Made by a program: the position numbers and the translations under genes. This document shows positions 24,149 to 36,820 of a stretch of 64,000 bases of DNA, piece after piece. Source of the DNA: Ursus arctos (Eukaryota > Chordata > Mammalia > Carnivora > Ursidae); assembly GCF_023065955.2 (NCBI RefSeq), contig NW_026623050.1, positions 23,084,501-23,148,500 of the forward strand. The letters run 5' to 3'. Position 1 is the stretch's first letter; the number at the start of each line of letters is the position of its first letter. Below the pieces are notes generated by a model. The model was not told the origin of the DNA, did not search any database, and saw nothing but the letters and a program-made list of their open reading frames with translations.

Positions 24149-26476
24149 GTGAGAAAGAAGGGCCTGGGAGAGACACAAGCGCGCATTGGCTCACACACCC
24201 CCCATACGCGCACGCGGCCCCCAGAACCGGTGAATCTCCAACCCGGTGGGACTCTGGGAAGGATACGGGAACCCAGGGTGTATGGTCACCAAGCCCACTC
24301 AGACGGAGAGTGGTAAGGGCTGGGGTCCCTCCAGCAGGCCCTCCTCTTAACTGGCAGTGGTCATTGGAGCCCAAGCTCTGACAATGAGCTGGGGGCACCA
24401 CCAGGAATCCCTACTTCTTAGCCTCTCCCAGTGTACCCAACAAAGTCTCTCCTGGGGGACGGACTAGCCCTTCTGCAAGTGGAGTCCTGATGCCTGTGGT
24501 TATTCCTCCTTCTCCAGAAGCTTCCACACCCAAGGGGCTCCCTGAATTCTGGGCCACATGAGGATGCACTTAGTAGATCCTTGATCGACAGCTGCTTGAT
24601 CCTTGGTCTGACTAGAGTGGAAGTAAGTCTTCCCCTCCTGTGAGCTTTAATCAGCTGGTCCTACAGGGCCTTGCTGGGATTCTTCCAATTCAAAGTTCAG
24701 TTCTAAACATGTGTTTGTCACTTCCTTTATCTCGGGGCAGGAACTGGATTGTGGCATTATCTGGGTTGTGAGACCACTTCTCTCTCAAATCCTAGACTAA
24801 AATATTGCACATGGACAACACACAGAGGATTAAAGAACAAGCCTGTCAGCAAAAATCATGCATTCCATGGGTATTCCAACTCTCTCATTACTACAAAATA
24901 TCATCCTTATGAAAACATGCCAACTCATGCTAAGCCAACTGGAGGCCCCCTCCCCCACCCCATGTACCTCCTTCTCACCTCCATCTGAGAACACGCTCTC
25001 CTGTGATTGCGTCACCACCTTCACCTCTCCAGTATCAGAACGACCTTCACACTCAACATTATCTCATTTTGGCTGGACTCCCAGCCTTGCAACCACCTGC
25101 GCCTGAGAGAACCTTCTGGGAACTCGCCCTCATCATTCCTCACATGCTCCTCATGTCATTGCCCCTCCAGTCATCCACGGGGCCTGTTCCATTGCGGGCT
25201 GACCAACCAGCCCTCCTCCCAGATCCACTTCCTCGCAAAGCTCAACACAGGCCTGGTACGGAGTAACTAGTTGCCTGATAAATACATCTCTCTTTGTGCC
25301 GTTTGCTCTTTCGTGCGAACCTTGAAAATGGTGGAACCAAGAACATTTATTTTGCTTGCCCAATTTTGGTGTGGTTTTTCTGGGTTTTCTTCACCTTTAA
25401 GTTTAAAAGCAATCCCATTCTGCGGTGGTTCTCGAAAAGCACCTGAACAGAAGGTAATTTGGTAACTGCTTTGCCACCGCAGCCCCACCAGGCTAGGTGA
25501 GCTGGAATGAGTTAGTGAATGCCTGTGAAGCTGTTTTCTCTTCTGGGGGAACAGCTGCCTCAAGGGGCTGCGGTGCGATTCAGGAAGCGGACGAGTGAAA
25601 GCGCTCAGCATCGTACCTGCCTCATAGCAGGTGCTCAACAAATGCAGCACGAGACCAAGAGCGAGGCGGCCAGTCTTGGCATTTGGCCTTCAGACACTGG
25701 GGAAAACAGCTTTTGGCAAAGTTACCTGTGCTGTACCGTCACGTTAGGCACTTTACATACCTTGTGGTGGTTCTTCAACATCCTTGAGAATAATTTATTA
25801 AAGATTAGGTTAAGATTTGGAGAGTCTGAAACCAAAAAAAGGTCAAAAATTCAAGGTAGATAAACTTCCTAACCTTGCCGTTTTGGGATAGGCCCATGCA
25901 CACCTGGTCACCAGGATGTATCCTTCCAGAAGCCAGTCCCCTTGCTGGTTTACAGCCTGGTTACCCACTGGAGGCAATGGCTGCTTGAGGACAGAGGGCA
26001 GACGTTGTGGGAGAGGACTCAGCTTTCCCCAGACCACTGGCTGAGCCCCAGGAGGACCTTGGCTCTCATTCACCTGGCGGGGTTAAGAAAAGAGACATTC
26101 CGTATGAGCCTGTTCCAGCTAACTCAACCCAAGGCATCCGCACTTGCACATTTTTAGCCATTTAAGACAAAAATATTTTTTTACATAAATCACACTACCC
26201 TGTTTTCTTAAATAATTCAGTATTTTCTTAGGGACTTAGGCTTCCAGTTAAAACACTGGGGTGGGGGGGGCCCTCAGGAGCCCCACGGTGCCTGGGGTGA
26301 TGCCTCTCCACCACGTGACTGAGGGTCCACTCCTGGCGTTTTCAGTCACCAGTGGGCCAGCCTCTGCCCTTCCACCCCTCCTTCCCAACGAGCCGCTAAT
26401 CTGCGCACGATCCTTCAAGTGGAGGGTACTTCGGAAAATCGAGGGGTGCTAACATGCTTCTTGCCCTGTGTTCCAG
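24149..26476 (+). other. LIPC: LIPC intron 5
   Basis: This 2,328-base phase 1 intron has mostly unmarked sequence. Text at 25590-25640 (GCTCAACAAATG) resembles the end of an L2/MIR relic. No young SINE is present. Confidence 0.88.
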
Positions 26477-26719
26477 CCATCGGCCAGACCTTTAAGTGCT
26501 CCCACGAGCGGTCGGTGCACCTCTTCATCGACTCCTTGCTGCACGCCAGCCAGCCGAGCACGGCCTACCAGTGCGGCGATATGGCCAGCTTCAGCCAGGG
26601 CCTGTGCCTGGGCTGCAAGCGGGGCCGCTGCAACACGCTGGGCTACCATATCCGCCAGCAGCGGCAGGGCAAGAGCAAGAGGCTCTTCCTCGCCACGCGC
26701 GCCCAGTCCCCCTTCAAAG
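26477..26719 (+). CDS. LIPC: LIPC exon 6: end of lid, catalytic His, Cys-rich loop
   Basis: This exon has 243 bases: two bases completing an Ala codon, 80 codons and one base over. QTFKCSHERSVHLFIDSLLH closes the lid disulfide and carries the catalytic His (human His279, in CSHERS). YQCGDMASFSQGLCLGCKRGRCNTLGYHI has the conserved disulfide Cys residues. The run RQQRQGKSKRLFLATRAQSPFK is basic, as expected for heparin contact. The Ser changed in the human S267F deficiency allele is Ser here. Exon GC content is high with several CpG sites. Acceptor GTTCCAG|C and donor AAAG|GTGAGT are strong. Confidence 0.97.
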
Positions 26720-28084
26720 GTGAGTGTGGGGGTGGGGGGGCTCGCCCTGCTCTTTCAGTGTCTCTGAAACCGCAGAGTCCAGACAGCGATGTCCACACAG
26801 CCTCTCTCTCTGTTCCCAAGAGTGTGTCCACCTGGCTGCCAAGAGCCAGGAGGAGAAACCCTGATACTTTCTGGAACGATCCTTGGGTGAGGCTCTCTTC
26901 ATCCAGTTGCATGGTCCCCTAGGATGTTAGATCCTGGAGGCATCTTTAAACCCCAGCTGGGACCCAGTGCTCTCCGGCCCTGTTCACAGCCTCCAGGAAA
27001 AAAGAGGCTCCAGGCTGTGTCTGTGGCTCCTCATTTCCTCTGAAGCTGGGATCCGCTGGTCTCATAGGGTAGCACTGTCTTCTTGAGACCCTCCAAAGAG
27101 GAAGTCTGGCTTCCAACTTGCCTCACCAGCTCCTCAGCCTCGGGGCAGACAGCGAGCCCCAGGCCCTCTCTGGGCTGAAGCAGAGGTTGGAGCTGTGCCT
27201 CTTCGGGGTCTGAAGCCGGCAGAGAAAGGCTCCCCCGAAGCCCGAGTCCTCCAGGAGCGAGCAAGCTGCCATTAACATTTGTCTAAGGCCTGAAACAGCT
27301 CCTGAGTGATCTAGCGTCTTGCCGTCTCGCTGCACATGCTCCCGGCACCGGGAGGAGCTCGGCACTGGGCTGTTGGCTAATTACCGCCCAGAATACTTGT
27401 CGCTGCAGAAGGTGAACATGTCGTCACCACCACTTTGCATTTGCACAGCATTGTATACAAAACGTTAGATGCAGCCGTCACCTCTTTGTGGTCCCACCAC
27501 AGCCAAGCAAGGTCGGCAGGGCTGGTTACGATCTCTTTTTCCAGAGGAGGGGAGCGCCGCCTGGGCGGAGTGACCCGCCCATGGCCGCATGGCCTGGAGG
27601 GAGGCCAACAGCCAGGTGCATCCGACTCTCGACTCTCGGTCTGTGTTCCTTTTATTGCCACACTCACAAGTTCAAGTTCCCAAGCGACTTATTTTTTAAG
27701 CACAGGATTCCTGTTTATCTGAACTTGCGCTCCCCAGCCAGATTTCCCTTCCGCGAAGCCCAGGCATGACAGAAATCCGCTGCGGGCAGCCGATAGCTTC
27801 CGAGAACATCACCATGAAGGCAGATCCTTCCTGCCTCGAGGGCCAGTGGGTCCCCTCTGCTGTTTGCCCCTTCAGGGTGGAGGAGAAGGCACCATCCGAA
27901 ATCAGGCGAGGGAATTTGGACGGGCTCCTGCCTCGGGGAGCTCCCCCACGGCAGGCTGCCAATTAGACACTCATTTGGGTTAAGCAGCCCCTCTTTTAAA
28001 TGGCAAGGCAAAGCTGCCTGGAGTGATTAAGGCCCTCTGATAAGCACATTTCGCTGGATCTACTTTAAATCATGGCATGTTAGC

Positions 28085-28210
28085 ATTGCTAGAGGCTCTT
28101 CTACCCTGCCATTTCACAGACGCAGACACCCAGGCCCAGATGGGGAAAATCTTTTGCCCAGGGACACAGAGTGAATTCCTGGCAGAGTCAGCATTTAGAC
28201 CTGGACCTGC
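28085..28210 (-). repeat. MIR relic
   Basis: CATTTCACAGACGCAGACAC, TTGCCCAGGGACACAGAG and GCATTTAGACCTGGACCTG. Confidence 0.8.
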
Positions 28211-30204
28211 AAACAACTAGTTGAGGGATTTTTTTTTTTTTTTTTTTTAAACCTCAGGAACCTGCCCCTTGTCTGTTTGTGGAGATGAAGGAGGAAGGAG
28301 AGAAGAAGGGGAAGGTTTTGTTTTCTCTTTGAGATCATTTGGGAAGAAAGTGAAGCCACTTTTCACCCTCCAGAGCTTGGGGGTGTTCTAAAGTGAAGCA
28401 CTTGGTCCAGCTGGAGGACATCTGCTGGGGGCTTGGAGATGGGGGGGGGGGAGGGCAGGCAAGCATGCAGAGAAGGAAGAGGGGAAGGAAGACCGATAGG
28501 CACAACCAGGCTGAGTTCCTCCCTTTTGCCAAGGACCTAGGTGCCCGACCACCACACGCCGCTGGTATGAACTCACAGGGGTCCCTTTCCTACGAAGGAG
28601 GACCAGAGAACTGCATTCAGGCAGCACCACCCCACCCCAGCAGCTACCAGACACCAGTGTGTTCATCCATTCATTTATTCTTCAAACGTAAATTGAGCCA
28701 GAATAGTCAGTCCCTACCTCACGGGGCTCACTGGAGACCAGCCCCCGCCCACACATACAGGCTCAGCACCATCCCAGGACAGGCAGGGGGTCCCTTGGAG
28801 ACAACACGCGGGTGTCTTTATTGCCAATGATTCACCTTGCTCCAGACTCTTCTGACGTGCTTGGGACCCCCAAGGCCAGTGATATGGAGGCTATCCAGGC
28901 AGTCAGGACTGCCTGAAACTGGTCAGAACCCATCCCAGCCCGTAACAGAGGCTCTATGCTGAGCTGTGACCTGCACTGCCCCCTCCCCTTGTCGGGGCCT
29001 TCCAAATTCTCTCCCATTCTGCTTCAATCCTTCCAGTGAGCAAAATCCTAATCTGTTCGCTGGTGGAGAGTAGCATCCCTGGAGTCACGTCAAGCTACCC
29101 TGGGTATGGCAGGAAATTATCCCCAGCTGAGACTCCACCCATTCCGGAACAGCTGTTCATGGGATGCTGCAATCTGGATAATGCTGTGTTCCCCAGTATG
29201 GTAGCTGCGGCTAGCTAAATTACTTAGAATTAAATGCAATCAAACATTCGATTCCCCAATCACCCTAGCCACCTTTCAAGTGCTCAGATACGTGGCTGCC
29301 ATATTGGAGAGAAATGCATTGCCTCCCTCATCACCGAAAGTTCTGTTGACGGTACTGGCACAGGCCTTTAATCTAGGTCCCATAACTACACCGTTCTCCA
29401 CCCATCATGGTCATGAGCATCTCTGACTTGGGCCCTCCAAGCGTACTTCCCTGGCATTTGATGAATACTTACAGATTCTTAAAAGAAGAGACTTGCCCAG
29501 CCCTGGTTACCGAGAACCCATAATTCATATTTTTCAAGAACATCTAATTGTATGATATATTTTAGTGCAGGATCTGGCTGGGCAAGATAAACATGGCCTC
29601 CTGATTGTAGCTTCACAAAGGGTGATTAACTTAGCCCTCATGCCTCTGGCTCCTAAGATATTTCAACGAAACCATCAAAGGGTCTGTTTTCTACAACCAG
29701 AGCCCAGTGCCCACTGGGAGAGTACCGCAAGGCAGTTATTACCCACTTCTATTTTCACTCTCCCAAGAAGAGCCTTCACCAATCTGGGAGCCTCATCCCA
29801 CCTAGGGGAACTTGCTTGAGTACTCTTTCCTTCTGGTTTTCCGACCAACCAGACTCTGACTTGGGGGAATCTGTCTTTGACTTTCCTCCACTACTTCTTT
29901 GGAAGGTTTTTGCTAATTTCCAGAAGAGGTCCGCAAAAAGTCCTGGGTGTAGTAGAGACAGGGATTGGGATTGGGACTAGGGAGTGTCCAGAATTTGGCT
30001 TTGCTGCCAACTTCATATATGTGACCTTGACCTAGTGACAAAACCTATGCAGGTCTCAGTTTCTTCAGCCACAGAGTGATGGCGTGTGGATGAGCGTGGG
30101 GGTGAACCACTAAAATTGGCACCTGTGGGGGTGCAGCTCAGAACCGTGCCTGGTCAATTTGGTACATAGGAAGGGAATAGGTAGGTGTCACTGGGTTAAC
30201 ACCT

Positions 30205-30375
30205 TCTAGAAGCTGGGCGCTTTTATACGTGCCGTCCCATCGCGTCACATCCTCATGACCACCCTGTTAGAGTGTTCTTGATGCCCATTTTACACATGAG
30301 GAAACTGAGCTTCAGAGAGGCTGTGAGTGCTCACGACCACATGGTGGTGGGTGGCAGAGAGTGGACTCCAGGCCC
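30205..30375 (-). repeat. MIR relic
   Basis: CCCATTTTACACATGAGG, AAACTGAGCTTCAGAGAGG and ACATGGTGGTGGGTGGCAG. Confidence 0.85.
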
Positions 30376-30463
30376 TGAGGGCTCTTATTGCCCTCCCACA
30401 TGAGGCACCTACGGGCACAGACAGCGGGCAGCAGGATGCCAGTCAGCACAACACTCTACCACA

Positions 30464-30496
30464 CACACATGCACACACAGACACACACACACACAC
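30464..30496. repeat. Imperfect CA repeat
   Basis: ACACACACATGCACACACAGACACAC pattern with interruptions. Confidence 0.9.
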
Positions 30497-31445
30497 TCCC
30501 CCAATCCCACCCCTAGCAGAAGAGGCCACAGAAGAGGCAAACATCCAATCCCATGACATCAGGGTATAGGCGAGGAAAATTTTTCCTCTACCCTTTTTAG
30601 GTTCTTTTGGTTGGCCTATTAATTAAGTTCATATAAAACAGATTAACAAGAGAAAATTGGAATTTCATGTGTACTAGAGCCTCACAGAGCTGTGAGAGGT
30701 TCAGAGAAGTCAGGCAGTTGAGGCCTATCTGCCATCCTGAGCTAAAGGGAAGGCGGTGGGGCTGTGGGGCTTCAAAGAGAAGGAAGTTAATTCATAGCAA
30801 GATGGGAAGAGCAAACGTTTGCGAAACGAATGTTTGTCACACCATGCAGAGACCATGGGGCACAGAGTGGAATCAACAAACAGGCCAGGAGCCCCCCCAC
30901 TTACCACCCTTCATCCCCCAGACTCTGCAGCTATCTGTGGGGGGAGCTCTCTTCCTGGACTAGGCCCTGATCTAAATTCTTAGAGGCAGATAAACGGGAG
31001 GCAAAAAGCTCTTCCTGAGTCTTTTGGGCCTTGATTGTCTTCCACTTAAAACACCCCACGTGCCAAAGTGGCACATGACGAGAGGCTCGTTCTGAAGCAC
31101 GTCAGGGGTGTCACATACATGGTGCTGTGAAGCCCAAATGTGGCCACCAACGTGAGCACATGGCTGCACAATATACCTGCTTCCAAAACCACCTCGCGGG
31201 GTGACCCCTGCGCAGTGCCACCTTCAGGCCTCTCAGTGCCGGGATCTGCAGCCTCCCTCTCGAGTTAGCGGCATCTCATGTCTAAGAACAAGCCCTAGGT
31301 GCTGCAAGACAACACGAGAGGTCTCATTCCTCCCATCTTCATGAAAGAAAATCGATACACTGAAAGAAAAAGGCCTCTTTGATGTTTGCAAAGAGAGTCA
31401 TAGTATCTCCCAGAGCCTGTATCTAATGATCTGGAATGTTTTTCT

Positions 31446-31506
31446 CCATGAGACAAAAAGAAGAAGAAAAATGAGGAGGAAGAGGAGGAGAAGAAGAAGA
31501 AGGAGA
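31446..31506. repeat. GAA/GAG-rich purine run
   Basis: Sixty bases almost all purine on the + strand (AAGAAGAAG and GAGGAGGAAG units). Confidence 0.85.
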
Positions 31507-33679
31507 AACAAAATATTCTCTCTCCATAAATTCCACAAGCCAATGTCTACAGTGGCTGGCTTATAAAAAGAAGCTTAAGTTGTTTTTTAAGTGGCACCAG
31601 TGGGGTTCACATGAGATCGGAATCTGGGGTTTTTAGGGTATTGAACCTCAGGAGCACTCTACTCTCCAGAGGCCTCACATCTCAGCTCTAGGTGGCATTT
31701 GCCTGATCTCATTCAGGGTTAATGGACCGTTTCATGCTCTTTATCTTTAAGACCTAAAATAATTTCTCCTGCCTGAACCAAGGAATGCACTGGGCTGGCC
31801 CCTTTGCAGTCACAGGATCAAAAGCATTTTTCCTAAATCATTTTTTAAAGTCCTTATTAAACATGTCATGAGGGAAAGTGAGCAAAATTACTCCCACTTT
31901 TTTCCTCAATCTTTGTAACAGCATCGTTGTCCTGGGGGGGCAGGGAGAGGGAATGATAGGCAAATTGTCTCGTTTTCTTTTAAAGAAAAACACAAAAATC
32001 CAAAATAAGAACATCTCATTAGTTCCCAGTATGAAAGGCTCTTTTATATTTACAAAAATTATGTGATTTCAAGATTTCTCTCCCAAAAAGTGACTTTCTT
32101 AGTGCAGGTAATTTGGGACTGCCTGTGCCATCAACCTGCTTAGTTCTACATCCGGGCTTTTGCAGACACAAGGGTGCCCTGATCCCCCACCCCTGTGCCC
32201 CTCCACAGCCCACACATCTTTCAGGAGTGCTTGGGAGGCCCGGGGACTCGGGCCCCTCACCACTCCTGCACCTTTGGTTGTTCCAACTTCCTGCGCAGGC
32301 CCCGCCCCGGGGAGACTCTGCAGGAAGCCAGGTAATTCTCATTCAAAGGATGGGAAGCTAAAGGGGTCCTGGCAAGCAGACCCTTGGATTTTACACCTTC
32401 CCCCAGAATTGTGGAACCGTGGCATCTCGGACGTGGGAATCCATCTCCTACTCACGATTTAAGAACAAAGGAAGACAAAAATCTATCTCCCATCTCCGGC
32501 GCAGGCACGTGAGACATTTGTCCCCACTCAGGGGCTAGGCATTCAGGGGACAGGCAGGAAGAATGTGCCGAGGCGATGGCCCAGGAGGGATGTCAGCGGG
32601 TGAGGGCTGGCAGGCACTCTGTCTTGGTGGCTTCATTCCAAGAAGGTTTTGACGGCAGCCCTTCCTCAGGGGCCGAGGTTTTGCCATTTGCTTTCAAAGG
32701 GCTGATTCAGCTTGTGGAACCAGAACCCCAAGAGACACTGGGGAGGGGATCTTAGAACCCAGACAGACCCCTGGGTTCAAATTCGGCTCCACCTGCACCT
32801 CTCTGGGTGACCCTGGACACGTGTCCAAATCTCTACTTCCTTGTCTGTGACCCACCAGAGTATTTGACACCCCCGGGCTAAGAGAAAACAGGACTCTGCT
32901 GGCCAAGGCCAGCTCAAGGGAGTGGACGGGCTCCTTCCAGAGGGTGGGCAGGAGGAAGGAAAACCACAGGGCCCTAGCCTTACTTGGTCTTGTGATGAGG
33001 ACCAAAAACGAGGTAGGCAAAATGCTTAGTATGTAGCCTGGAGCATAGTAGGGTCTCCACAAATGGAGATTCCCAGTTGCAGTTAGTGTCTTGAATGCAG
33101 CACGTGTCCTGCCTTATCTTCACACAAAGAGCCCCTGAAGACCCCTTGGTGCACGGCGCACGGTGGGACTCGTGCTGATAGGAGCATTAATAGGACACCA
33201 AGACTGCCCTCTGGGAGAGAAGACATGGACATTGATGCCTACGAGACAAGAAGACAGAGAGGACAAGAGTCACAGAAGTGACCCTGCTTTCCAGCTACAA
33301 GCTCGTCTAAGAGGCTTCTGGTGGCTTCTGGTCCTCTTGTTTTCTATTCTAATACTTTTTAAAGCTTTTTCTTTTTCTAATAAGAGTCTAATTAGAATAC
33401 AGGCATATTGTAGAAAACCCATAACTTGCAGGAAAGCGTAAAGAAACATAAAAATGACCCCTCTCTCCTCTCCAAAGATGAGCACTGTTAGGTTTTTATG
33501 AATCCCCCTCCTGTACATTCTGTTTTATAAAGTTGGTCTCGTCTTAGACATGCAATTTTGTATCCTGGTTATTGTGTGGGGTTGTTTTGGTTTTTTTTTC
33601 TACTTCTTTCATAAGGATTGAAATTGCTCCAAAAATATCTTTTAATGACTTCATAAGAGTAAATCACATGTTTGGGAAT

Positions 33680-33900
33680 ATGAACTCGGAATCAGCAGAC
33701 TCTAGTCTAATTGCAGCTTCCCCAGTTCTTAGCCGCATAACAATGGACAAGTTCCTTAACTTTCCTGAGACCAGCTTCTGCAATTGTAAAATGATGCAGA
33801 GGGAGGATAAAGTGGGCACCTTACAAAGTTGTTGTAAAGAGAAATGAGAGATAATTACGTGACGCAACTGGGCTCAGTGTCAGGGACACGATAAAAAGCT
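33680..33900 (+). repeat. MIR relic
   Basis: CGGAATCAGCAGACTCTAG, CAAGTTCCTTAACTTTCC, TGTAAAATGATGCAGAGG and AAGTTGTTGTAAAGAGAAATG: sense MIR order. Confidence 0.8.
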
Positions 33901-34094
33901 AAATGGTAGTTCTCATAACTGTCCTGATTAGTCAGTCCGTAGTCATTCTTCAACTGGTGACTATCTCAGGTGTTGCTGATTGATTTTTAGTTAAACAGCT
34001 CTGTTATGACACTCTTGAACTTACATCTCTCTCCATCCTTCAATTTTTTCCTTAGGGGATATAAATCTGTGGTCCCAGCTACAAACACTTAAAA

Positions 34095-34310
34095 GTTCAA
34101 GTTCTGGAGCCAGGTGGCCTGGGCTTACATCCCAGCTATGCTATTTATGAGCTGTGTGATACTGGAAAGGTCACTTAACTTCTCGGTGCTTCAGTTTCCT
34201 CCTCTCTAGGAGGTGATGACGGTATCACCTGTTGTGAGGACTAAATGAGATAATAGATGCAAAGTGCCCGGCACAGGTAAACAAAATAAATATTAGCCAG
34301 TGCTGTTATC
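34095..34310 (+). repeat. MIR relic, near complete
   Basis: TTCTGGAGCCAGGTGGCCTG, GAGCTGTGTGATACTGG, TTCAGTTTCCTCCTCTC, GTTGTGAGGACTAAATGAG and AAATAAATATTAGCC. Confidence 0.92.
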
Positions 34311-35794
34311 ATGCATCCTGCCAATTGCCCTCTTTAAGTCCTCTATCTCCAACAGCTTTTAGCACTGGGCTGAGCACCAGTAGGCTTCCAATTCATACAT
34401 ATGACACTGGATTAAAACTGGTTGCTACAGGTGGTCCTTGAGTATTCTGCAAGATGCCTGCCCTCATTGGGAGGTTAACCCGAGACCAGTCCTTCCGCCC
34501 CGTCCTGTCCACATCTGACCCCCACCCCACACGCCTATGGCCTGTATCTTCGAAAGGACCTTTCCTTATGCCTCTGTTCAACTTACAACACTGTCTGCCT
34601 GTGACAGGCTTCTCTTGATCGACCCCAAATAGTATACGGCCTCTCAGAGGCTTCTGGGATGTTAGGCCACCCAGGGCTGAAGGACAATTTCTGGAACCTG
34701 GGCCCACAGCCCTTCCCTCATTTCTCACCCGCAGCCTCACAGTCCCAAGAGTCTCAAACTACCTTATCCCATGCTTAAGGATCTGAGCCCCTGTGACGCA
34801 CAGGGCCCTGGGCTAGGTGCCAGATGATGCCCAAGCTGGCTCCTACCTAAAGCAGAAAACTCAGGGCCTATAAAAGTCCACTGTTCGTGTTTGGCTCTTG
34901 CCGTGAACATAAATATGCAAAAAGAAACTTTGGTGCTTCAGAGTAAACCCAAGAGACAACCCCAGGCTCATAAGCAAGTCTACCACAAAACCTAAATGAG
35001 AAGGTTGGTTTAGGCCAAAGGGGAGGGTTGTGCAAACAACCCAGAATCCCAGGGAAACAGGCAGCCCGGGACACCGCAGCTGGGGCGTTGGCAGCACGCC
35101 ACCCGTAGCAGCTGCGGCTTGGTTCGTGTGTAGCGACCAACCTCCCGTGGCTGTGGGGCATTTGGTAGGTAGTAGATTGCCTCATGAAGACGACGAATTT
35201 CCACGTGCCGGGTGTATGGGATGGATGAACAAGGGGCTAGTGCCGTGATCTATGCTTTCTCGTGGGAATTCTCCTGCCACACAGCTTGAAACTCAGGTCT
35301 TGGATTCTCAGAAGCGGCTTCCATCTTGCTAAATGGTAATACACACCATGTTACTCCCAAGCCAACTGTCGGTTCATTCATCCCACCAGGTTTGGTAGAC
35401 ACCTACATCATGGAAGTCACTGTATCAGGATTAGTGGATTAATCATTACCTAGAACAGGAAAGGCAAATACACAGCAAGCATCCCATAAATCCCTCTCCT
35501 CTGCCCGATGCAGACACCAGTCCTTCCAAGAGCCCGGGTGTAGCCTCGGTACCCGTCTCCACATAGGGCTCTGGGCAGTCCAATCGATTAAGCGGAACTG
35601 GCATCCCATATGAAACCTGTTTGCCATCTTGGAACTAAAACAGTACAGGCACGTAGAGAATCTGGAGACAGCAAGAGACAGAAGTCCAAGCAGTCCTTTC
35701 ATTTTGGAATGAAGTGGGGTAATTGCAAGAACAGCCCCATAGACGGTTGGTGTGACAACATAGCGTAAGTCAAGGCCATCCTAGGAGCCTTAGC

Positions 35795-35990
35795 AATAGG
35801 CCCAGGCTAAGCGACAGACTCTGCTATGTGACCTTGAACAAGTCCCTTCCCTTCTTGGGCCCCGGTTTTCTTATTTATAAAATGGGGATGATGACAACAA
35901 TACCTCGTAGGGTTCTTATGATGAGTGAATGACAAGAAGTAGTGCAAAGTGTTTAGTAAGACGTGTGTAATAGTAAGCGATTTGCTTTTA
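35795..35990 (+). repeat. MIR relic
   Basis: CTATGTGACCTTGAACAAG, TTATAAAATGGGGATGATG and GTAGGGTTCTTATGATGAG. Confidence 0.88.
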
Positions 35991-36702
35991 TGAATTAAAT
36001 ATAGACTGTATTTAGGTAAAGAAGAGTAAAATAAGTTACCCTCTCCTACACAAGCCAGTAGAGGGACGTTCTGAACATTTGATAAGATGGAAACATTTTA
36101 GGCCCAAGTGCTAGAACTAGAGTTGTCTTATTTCCATCAGAGAATGTGCCTGTTGAACCCCACAGGGCTAGTGCCCAGAAACTGCCCCAGAATACAGAGA
36201 TGTGGTCATTGGGGCATATGCTCCTGAACCAGGGCTCTGTGCATCCCCAAACAGACCCCACCAAACAGAAGCAAAAGTTAAAAATTGCAATGCGTTCTCT
36301 TGCCTTCGTGGGGTGCCTAAAAGCGATAATATCCTTCAATTTATGAAAGGGAACTCTTGCCAAATACACGGAGTAGTCCAACAGGACTGTACCCAGAAGT
36401 GGGTGAAGATGCTAGGTATACCATGTTCCTATTCTGCCGCCTTCTGTTAGGTAATTCTTATGATATTACCAACACACCATATGCCCTCTGTAAACATTCT
36501 GTACAGACTGAGAAGAAAAAAGAAAAAAATTTAAAGCATTCATAATCTCTCCATCGGGGGGAAACAAAAGTTGGTTATCTATCCATCCAGACTTCTCCCT
36601 TTGCATTTTTAAATTTTAAAAATATGAGATTTTTAATTAAAAAAAAAATCCTATTTAAATTCTCTTTCTCCCTCCCTCTCCCCCTCCACCTCCTCTCTTT
36701 AG

Positions 36703-36820
36703 TGTATCATTACCAGCTCAAGATCCAGTTCATCAACCACCTTGAGAAGCCAGTAGAACCAACTTTTACTATGACATTCCACGGAACAAAAGAGGAAAAC
36801 CAGAAAATTACCATCACTCT
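36703..36820 (+). CDS. LIPC: LIPC exon 7: start of PLAT domain
   Basis: This exon has 118 bases: two bases completing Val, 38 codons and two bases over. It starts VYHYQLKIQFINHLEK, the first strand of the C-terminal PLAT/LH2 domain that contributes to lipoprotein binding. Human N362 (NQT) is NHL here, so this glycosylation sequon is lost. The segment TFHGTKEENQKITITL is more acidic than human. The pyrimidine tract before the acceptor is long and strong (36655-36700), and the donor ACTCT|GTGAGT is consensus. Confidence 0.96.

Larger units (their letters stand above)
26720..36702 (+). other. LIPC: LIPC intron 6 (about 10 kb)
   Basis: This is the largest intron in the window, 9,983 bases and phase 1. 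It contains MIR relics (28085, 30205, 33680, 34095, 35795), a 20-base poly-T run near 28230, a G-run near 28441, a CA repeat near 30465, a GAA-rich run near 31445, and an L1-like patch near 33440. No exon or young SINE was found. Confidence 0.88.

Noticed and set aside
23935..24381. A separate gene starting at the ATG at 23935
   Set aside because: This is exon 5 of LIPC read into the intron; the true coding segment runs 23915-24148.
26468..26767. Alternative frames at 26468-26767 and 26496-26723
   Set aside because: They are out-of-frame shadows of GC-rich LIPC exon 6.
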